From Aneurinibacillus sp. Ricciae_BoGa-3 (GTDB taxonomy: Bacteria > Bacillota > Bacilli > Aneurinibacillales > Aneurinibacillaceae), in the NCBI RefSeq assembly GCF_028421645.1, contig NZ_CP116887.1, positions 1,056,001 through 1,120,000 of the forward strand: DNA of 64,000 nucleotides, read 5' to 3'. Positions within the stretch are counted from its first letter, which is position 1; each line of letters opens with the position of its first letter. Below the pieces are notes generated by a model. The model worked only from the letters and a program-made list of their open reading frames with translations, ran no database searches and was not told where the DNA came from. Both the position numbers and the translations under genes were made by a program. This document shows positions 58,878-64,000 of the stretch, piece after piece.

Positions 58878-59357
58878 TTAGTCTTTAAGTCCCTGGCCCA
58901 GACCTTTTAGAAAGCCCATTCCAAAGCGCAGCGCCCGGTTAATATCCGGATCATTCAAAGCTTTCATTAATTCAAACACGCCAACTTTTTTGTTGGTTTC
59001 GACATCTTCCTGTGCTTTCTGCAGTCCTGATTTCATGCTGCCAACGATTTTGTTAGTCGACTCAGGATTTAGTTCTGTTAATAGAGCACTTGCTTCCATA
59101 AGGTTGTTAATTAAATTCGTAATTGGCTTACGGGAAACCTGGCCGAGCAGGATTCCAGCTACTTTTTCCTTGGCACTCAACAGCGAGTTAGCTGCTTCCA
59201 GTATTCCGCTGTCGTTCAATTCCCCGATCAGCTGCATAATCTTGAACAGTGCCTCATCTTTATCTGCCAGCTCATCTCTAAGGTTATCCAGTGCCTGCTC
59301 TTTTTTCATTTCTTCTGTGTCAACGTTTTTGCGTACCATCTTAATCGGTTGTGCCAT
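58878..59357 (-). CDS. DUF1641 protein, YrhD-like, formate dehydrogenase partner
   Basis: 159 aa, entirely helical (EEMKKEQALDNLRDELADKD; GILEAANSLLSAKEKVAGIL; FELMKALNDPDINRALRFGM). DUF1641 proteins lie beside formate dehydrogenase genes (B. subtilis yrhE-yrhD). It starts 3 bp after the stop of the fdh gene, so the two are one operon. It probably stabilises or matures the enzyme or links it to electron transfer. Confidence 0.88.
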   Translation of the reverse strand: MAQPIKMVRKNVDTEEMKKEQALDNLRDELADKDEALFKIMQLIGELNDSGILEAANSLLSAKEKVAGILLGQVSRKPITNLINNLMEASALLTELNPESTNKIVGSMKSGLQKAQEDVETNKKVGVFELMKALNDPDINRALRFGMGFLKGLGQGLKD

Positions 59358-59360
59358 GCT

Positions 59361-62318
59361 TTATTCCCCCCCAACATCTACTAAAGAAACGTAGTCTGGA
59401 CGATTCCATTTGCGTTGTACTTCCACGCCGTTTTGCGGATGGCGCTTCTTATAGCGCGGGTTAATCATTGGCAATGGAATTTCCCCTTTGTTTTCCAAGA
59501 CTTCCATCCGAACTTTCGTTTGCTTGTAGGCGGGAGTATTGGTTACAACGTCAAATCCATTTCCGGTCAGAAGGTTGACGGCATTCTCATGGCTTGCAGA
59601 GTGCATTGGTACATATACTGCATTACCTTGAACGCGGTTTGTAATGAGCGCACGTAGTTTAATGGAACCGTATGGAGATAAGAGCCGCACGAGAGCACCA
59701 TCTTCAACCCCGCGCTCTTTTGCCAATTCCGGAGAAATTTCTACGAAAACCTTCGGTAATTTCTTATTGATTCCCTCGGATTTAGTCGTTAAGTTTCCTT
59801 CGTGGAATTGCTCAAGCAGGCGTCCATTGTTTAGCGTTAAATCGAATTCTGCCGGATACTCAACCGGTGGAACATAATCAAACAAGGCAAAACGCGCCTT
59901 TTTATCTGGGAAATTAAACCCGTCCAGGAAAAGAACAGGTGTATTTGTTCCGTCTGGTGATCCCCAGTTAAAGCTGTTCCATCCTTCTAACACATCATAG
60001 TTACATTGGGAGAAGAATGGAGTTAAGCTCGCCATCTCCGCAAAAATTTCACTTGGATGCGAGAAATTCCAGTCATAGCCGAAACGTTTCGCAACCTGGG
60101 AGAAGATCCACCAGTCAGGCTTGCTGTCGGCAAGCGGATCAAGCGCTTGATATAAACGCTGAACACGGCGTTCTGTATTCGTAAAGGTGCCATCCTTTTC
60201 AAGGGACGGTGCACCCGGTAAAACAACGTCCGCAAATTGAGCGGTTGTAGACAAGAAGATATCCTGTACAACCAGAAAATCAAGTTTGGCAAGCATCTCC
60301 TGGGTATGGTTGGAGTTGGCGTCTACCCATGCCATATCTTCCCCGGCAATGTACATGCCTTTCAATTCACCGCGGTCGATCGCCTCAAGCATTTGAATGT
60401 TATCAAGGCCAGGTGTGCCGGAAATCTGTACACCATATGCTTCTTCAAATTTAGACCGAATTTCATCGTTGGAAACGGATTGATAGCCTGGGAAGATATT
60501 CGGCATCGTTCCCATGTCGGCAGCCCCTTGCACGTTATTGTGTCCGCGGAGCGGGAACGCACCTGCACCAGGACGAGCCATATTTCCGGTAACAAGAAGC
60601 AAGTTAGCGATTGCCGCAGAAGTATGGGAACCTGCGATGTTTTGGGTAACACCCATGCCCCAGCAGATCGCTGTGCCATCAGCATCGCGAATCATTTCAG
60701 CGATGTGGATTAACGTTTCCTTCTTAATGCCGGTTTCTTTTTCTGCGAATTCCAGTGTAAACCGTTCAAGCGATTGTACATATTCATCAAAGAAATTTAC
60801 ATGCTGTTCAACAAAGTCCTGGTCATGCCAGCCTTGCTCGATCATGTACTTCGCCACCGCAGCTAACCACACATAGTCGGTTCCTTGTTTTGGACGGATG
60901 AACATATCTGCACGTTCTGCCATTTCATGTTTGCGAAGATCGACTGCGATGAGCTTCTGCCCATGTAATTTGTGTGCACGTTTGATGCGGGTGGCAAGCA
61001 CCGGGTGGCCTTCTGCTGGCGCGCAACCTACTAGAATAACAAGGCCGGCTGCTGCGATATCTTTAATCGTTCCGGAGTCGCCGCCAATTCCACCTGTCTG
61101 CTGCAGTCCCCAAGAAGCAGGAGATTGACAGTAGCGTGAACAGTTATCCACATTATTCGTCTCGAATACCTGGCGGGCCATTTTTTGCATCAAATAGTTT
61201 TCTTCGTTCGTCATTTTGGAGGAAGAGATAAATCCGAGGGCATTGCTGCCGTATGTCTGTTTGATGTTTCCAAGTTTTTGAGCCACCAGATCAAGCGCTT
61301 CATCCCATGTGGACTCAACAAACTCATCACCTTTACGAATCAGCGGAGCCGTAATCCGTTCTTCACTGTTTACGAAATCCCAGCCGAACTTACCTTTTAC
61401 ACATGTAGAGATCGCATTTACCGGAGCATCGGATACGGGTTGAACTTTTAGGATTTTGCGGCCTTTAGTCCAAACTTCAAACGAGCAGCCTACCCCGCAG
61501 AAGGTGCAAACCGTTTTCGTCTTCTTCGTGCGCGTATCCCGCATGGCTGCTTCGATTTCAGAAATCGCAAAAATTCCGCTGTAACCCGGTTCAACTTCTT
61601 TAACCAGGTCAATCATCGGGTTGAGCAGTTCTTTTTCCATCCCAGACATAAAGCCTGCTTCACCCAGCATGGATTTCTCCATTAAAGCGTTACATGGACA
61701 GATCGTTACACACTGTCCGCAGCTTACGCATGAAGAATCATTAATCGCTTTTCCATCATCCCAGATGACACGGGGGCGCTCAGCTTCCCAATCAATTGAG
61801 AGTGTCTCGTTAACCTGCAGATTCTGGCAGACCTCCACGCATTGTCCGCATGCGATACACTGATTCGGATCATAACGATAGAAGGGATGGGACATATCGA
61901 CTTCTTCTGGGCTAACCTTTGGCTCATACGGATATTTCTGGTGCTCAATTTCCATGAGTTCGGCGGTATTATGCAGTTTGCAATTGCCGTTATTGTTGTC
62001 ACAAACCGTACAATACAGCAGATGATTTTCTAAAAGCCTGTCCATTGCTTCGGTCTGTGCTGCTTTGGCACGATCAGAAGCGAGCTGGATGTTCATGCCA
62101 TTCTCTATCTTTGTTGAACAGGAACGAACAAGTTTCCCATCGACTTCTACGATGCATGTGTCGCATGTTTGAATCGGGTCCACTTCGGGAACATAACAGA
62201 TCTGAGGGTGCTCAATCCCGTTCTGGTTGATGGCCTCCAGTATCGTCATCCCCGCTGGCACGTCATATTCTTTGCCGTTCAACGTAATTCTTTGAGTACT
62301 GCTCACCTTGCTACTCAC
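59361..62318 (-). CDS. formate dehydrogenase alpha subunit, YrhE-like
   Basis: 985 aa from GTG 62318 (AGAAGGAGG); the longer frame upstream covers the leader terminator and is rejected. In order: a 2Fe-2S domain (CYVPEVDPIQTCDTCIVEV), a complex-I-like His/Cys cluster (CTVCDNNNGNCKLH), two 4Fe-4S motifs (CIACGQCVEVCQ, CVSCGQCVTICPC), a Fe4S4-molybdopterin start (CTFCGVGCSFEVW) and the Mo-binding domains. The active-site residue is Cys in NCSRYCQSPASWG, so no selenocysteine. It oxidises formate to CO2, cytosolic, with NAD or another acceptor. Confidence 0.93.
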   Translation of the reverse strand: MSSKVSSTQRITLNGKEYDVPAGMTILEAINQNGIEHPQICYVPEVDPIQTCDTCIVEVDGKLVRSCSTKIENGMNIQLASDRAKAAQTEAMDRLLENHLLYCTVCDNNNGNCKLHNTAELMEIEHQKYPYEPKVSPEEVDMSHPFYRYDPNQCIACGQCVEVCQNLQVNETLSIDWEAERPRVIWDDGKAINDSSCVSCGQCVTICPCNALMEKSMLGEAGFMSGMEKELLNPMIDLVKEVEPGYSGIFAISEIEAAMRDTRTKKTKTVCTFCGVGCSFEVWTKGRKILKVQPVSDAPVNAISTCVKGKFGWDFVNSEERITAPLIRKGDEFVESTWDEALDLVAQKLGNIKQTYGSNALGFISSSKMTNEENYLMQKMARQVFETNNVDNCSRYCQSPASWGLQQTGGIGGDSGTIKDIAAAGLVILVGCAPAEGHPVLATRIKRAHKLHGQKLIAVDLRKHEMAERADMFIRPKQGTDYVWLAAVAKYMIEQGWHDQDFVEQHVNFFDEYVQSLERFTLEFAEKETGIKKETLIHIAEMIRDADGTAICWGMGVTQNIAGSHTSAAIANLLLVTGNMARPGAGAFPLRGHNNVQGAADMGTMPNIFPGYQSVSNDEIRSKFEEAYGVQISGTPGLDNIQMLEAIDRGELKGMYIAGEDMAWVDANSNHTQEMLAKLDFLVVQDIFLSTTAQFADVVLPGAPSLEKDGTFTNTERRVQRLYQALDPLADSKPDWWIFSQVAKRFGYDWNFSHPSEIFAEMASLTPFFSQCNYDVLEGWNSFNWGSPDGTNTPVLFLDGFNFPDKKARFALFDYVPPVEYPAEFDLTLNNGRLLEQFHEGNLTTKSEGINKKLPKVFVEISPELAKERGVEDGALVRLLSPYGSIKLRALITNRVQGNAVYVPMHSASHENAVNLLTGNGFDVVTNTPAYKQTKVRMEVLENKGEIPLPMINPRYKKRHPQNGVEVQRKWNRPDYVSLVDVGGE

Positions 62319-62384
62319 CTTTTGCCTCCTTCTGTCCATTAGCCACAACTTAGCTGAGACCAAGCCTTGGCACAGGCGGTGGAC

Positions 62385-62446
62385 GAAAAAAAACTCCACT
62401 ACAAGAAGCCCTATCCTGCTAAGATAGAGTTGCTCATAGTGGAGTA
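62385..62446 (-). terminator. leader terminator (attenuator) of the formate dehydrogenase operon
   Basis: On the minus strand CTCCACTA (62444-62437), an inner TCTATC/GATAGG stem, TAGTGGAG (62401-62394), then nine T (62393-62385). It sits between the promoter and the gene, about 65 nt before the start, so transcription must read past it. Confidence 0.75.
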
Positions 62447-62554
62447 GCCTGTTAGCAATATTATTACTAATGAACCAATCCGCTATATACACGACTTAAC
62501 TTCGATAAAATAATAACAAGGAACTATCATTATTTCATCGTATCTACGGTGTTT

Positions 62555-62583
62555 ATTATAATATTAGTCATTAAAATAGACAA
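62555..62583 (-). promoter_or_regulatory. promoter of the formate dehydrogenase operon
   Basis: Minus strand -35 TTGTCT (62583-62578), 17-bp spacer, -10 TATAAT (62560-62555). The leader to the GTG start is about 230 nt. Confidence 0.7.
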
Positions 62584-62670
62584 GGTAATTGTCGCTCACC
62601 CGGCAGTTTCCTTGTTGTTTTTGTTTGTTTAGAGTATGATAAACAGCGTTATCGTACAAGGAGGATTACA

Positions 62671-63015
62671 GTGGTAAAAAAAGAGGCACAGTTCAATGAT
62701 ATTATTCGAAAAGTCCGCAAAGAGCTTTTTGGAAAGGGACCTGAGCGGATTCAGACCAACTTTGTAGGAAATATGGCCATTACCATGCTTTCTGGTAATT
62801 TAACACCAACTGAGAAGTTTATCACCCGTACGCCGGAAGGTAAGGAAATGGTTCATACAGCCCGGACGCGAATGGTACAGCAGGTTTATGAAAAAGCAAT
62901 TCCCGAAGGCCTTGAAGAATTAGTAGGTTCCAAACTTATACATTTATTCAACGACATTAAAGTTGATGAAGATATTGCAATATCTGTTTTTGTATTTCAA
63001 GATAAGATTGTATAG
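62671..63015 (+). CDS. DUF2294 protein
   Basis: 114 aa from GTG 62671 (AAGGAGG). The sequence FNDIIRKVRKELFGKGPERI with QTNFVGNMAITMLSGNLTPT and the basic KEMVHTARTRMVQQVYEKAI are typical of DUF2294, which is often next to formate dehydrogenase accessory genes. Function unknown. It is divergent from the fdh operon and 13 bp before fdhD. Confidence 0.85.
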   Translation: MVKKEAQFNDIIRKVRKELFGKGPERIQTNFVGNMAITMLSGNLTPTEKFITRTPEGKEMVHTARTRMVQQVYEKAIPEGLEELVGSKLIHLFNDIKVDEDIAISVFVFQDKIV

Positions 63016-63028
63016 GGGGATTGGATTT

Positions 63029-63820
63029 ATGAAAAATCCTGTAGATACAACCAGCAACATTATCCGCTACGAGGGTGGTACAGCTAAGGCGATTCAAGAT
63101 ACCATCGTTACAGAATACCCGGTCACCATTCAGCTCGACGGAGAAGAATTCGCCACTATGGTATGTACACCTGAAAATATAGAAGATATGGTAATCGGTT
63201 TTTTAGCTTCAGAAGGGGTAATAAGGGAGTATTCAGATATAAAGGAGATCTGGGTGCAGGAAGACGGATTTGTGAACGTTGAAACAAAAAAAGCAAACAA
63301 ACTATCCCAAAAATTTCACAGCAAGCGCTATATTACTTCCTGCTGCGGGAAGAGCCGGCAGGGATTTTACTTTTATAACGATGCCAGAACAGCAAAGAAA
63401 ATAACAGAGGTAGGTATCCGCCTCCCGATTGAAAGCTGTTTTCGACTGATGATAGATATGCAGACGGAAGCCACCACCTTTCATGCTACCGGTGGTGTGC
63501 ATAATGCGGCGCTGTGTGACGAGAAAGGAATCATCCTTTCAAGAATGGATATTGGGCGGCATAACGCCCTGGATAAAATATACGGATATTGCCTCAAAAA
63601 CAACATATCCATTAATGGTAAAGTGATTGCATTCAGCGGCAGGATTTCCTCGGAAATTCTGTTGAAGGTAGCTAAGATCGGCTGTGAAATTGTGCTTTCC
63701 AAATCAGCGCCAACAGAGTTAGCCCTCCAGCTTGCAAACGATTTAGGCATAACAGCGGTAGGTTTTATTCGAAATTCGTCCTGCAATATTTACACGCATC
63801 CTGAGCGGATTGTAACATAG
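63029..63820 (+). CDS. fdhD: FdhD sulfurtransferase for formate dehydrogenase
   Basis: 263 aa from ATG 63029 (AGGGGGA). Motifs: VTIQLDGEEFATMVCTPENI, EDMVIGFLASEGVI, the Cys site ITSCCGKSRQGF (about residue 110), then TGGVHNAALCDE, DIGRHNALDKIYGYCLKNNI and FSGRISSEILLKVAKIGCEI. FdhD brings sulfur from IscS to the Mo cofactor of formate dehydrogenase and is essential for its activity. Neighbours agree. Confidence 0.93.
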   Translation: MKNPVDTTSNIIRYEGGTAKAIQDTIVTEYPVTIQLDGEEFATMVCTPENIEDMVIGFLASEGVIREYSDIKEIWVQEDGFVNVETKKANKLSQKFHSKRYITSCCGKSRQGFYFYNDARTAKKITEVGIRLPIESCFRLMIDMQTEATTFHATGGVHNAALCDEKGIILSRMDIGRHNALDKIYGYCLKNNISINGKVIAFSGRISSEILLKVAKIGCEIVLSKSAPTELALQLANDLGITAVGFIRNSSCNIYTHPERIVT

Positions 63821-63856
63821 GCGAACCGTTTTTATTAAACATTGGAAGGTGTTAAT

Positions 63857-64000
63857 GTGGAAACAACATCAAGAATCGTTGACCAAAGAAATCGGCCTCT
63901 CCGGGATTTACGCATATCCGTCACAGATCGCTGTAACTTTCGCTGCCGCTATTGTATGCCCGCTGACATTTTTGGACCTGATTACGAATTTCTTCCACGC
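63857..64000 (+). CDS. moaA: GTP 3',8-cyclase MoaA (5' end only)
   Basis: Starts at GTG 63857 (GAAGGTG upstream) and runs off the window after 48 codons. [20 protein letters not shown] with the radical-SAM triad [10 protein letters not shown] is diagnostic. MoaA converts GTP to the first molybdopterin intermediate. It fits the Mo-dependent formate dehydrogenase just upstream. Confidence 0.9.
   Translation, partial: METTSRIVDQRNRPLRDLRISVTDRCNFRCRYCMPADIFGPDYEFLPR

Noticed and set aside
61100..61160. Selenocysteine in formate dehydrogenase
   Set aside because: The active-site codon reads Cys (NCSRYCQSP), with no in-frame TGA.
62319..62583. T-box or known Moco riboswitch in the fdh leader
   Set aside because: No T-box sequence (AGGGTGGNACCGCG) and no Moco consensus that I can recognise; only the attenuator hairpin is certain.

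Overview
The window reads as a Bacillales chromosome, most likely a spore-forming member of the Paenibacillaceae/Aneurinibacillus-Brevibacillus kind (inferred from gene content, not from a marker gene). Evidence includes a CtsR-controlled clpE, spoVR, Spo0E-type phosphatases, an AbrB-type regulator, a Cu-amine-oxidase-N domain secreted protein and a B. subtilis-like yrhE/yrhD formate dehydrogenase pair.

1-31.5 kb is a prophage with a contractile tail and a mixed Mu-like/PBSX-like layout. On the left are four minus-strand small-RNA-like units (1-620), small accessory genes, a late regulator with a Cys cluster (1235), two cyclic-di-GMP (GEMM-I) riboswitches, a Spo0E-like gene and a RepL-like gene. 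The late operon then runs: terS, terL, DUF935 portal, SPP1 gp7/Mu gpF minor head protein, a CwlD-like amidase, protease with nested scaffold, decoration protein, capsid, head completion, tail sheath, an eight-cysteine ferredoxin, tail tube, frameshifted tail chaperone, tape measure, baseplate and hub, S74-chaperone tail fibre, then holin and lysin. It ends with another Spo0E-like gene. A tRNA-Lys(CTT) at 31.9 kb may be the attachment target. No integrase or transposase set was seen in the window.

32-45 kb is a mosaic of small genes, prophage debris and signalling genes. It holds a PAS-PAS-GGDEF cyclase, a GEMM riboswitch-terminator-EAL phosphodiesterase unit, a degenerate-GGDEF/EAL/CBS/GGDEF protein, and a GEMM-controlled PAS-HD protein. 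Interleaved are two copies of an unusual divergent module: a 73-76 aa protein that is only the DNA-binding domain of LexA, a 42-52 aa partner, and a divergent 134 aa protein. Each promoter carries a LexA-type box. A fragment of a third copy lies at 45.04 kb. This non-cleavable LexA-mimic module is my best candidate for an undescribed system. The four c-di-GMP riboswitches, spread over prophage and neighbours, form a second layer of shared control.

45.7-64 kb is ordinary host backbone: spoVR, nitroreductase, clpE, a cold-shock gene, a DUF421 protein, acyl-CoA thioesterase, the threonine-catabolism pair kbl-tdh, a class V aminotransferase, an M29 aminopeptidase, and a formate dehydrogenase/molybdopterin block (DUF1641, fdhA-like, DUF2294, fdhD, moaA cut by the window end).
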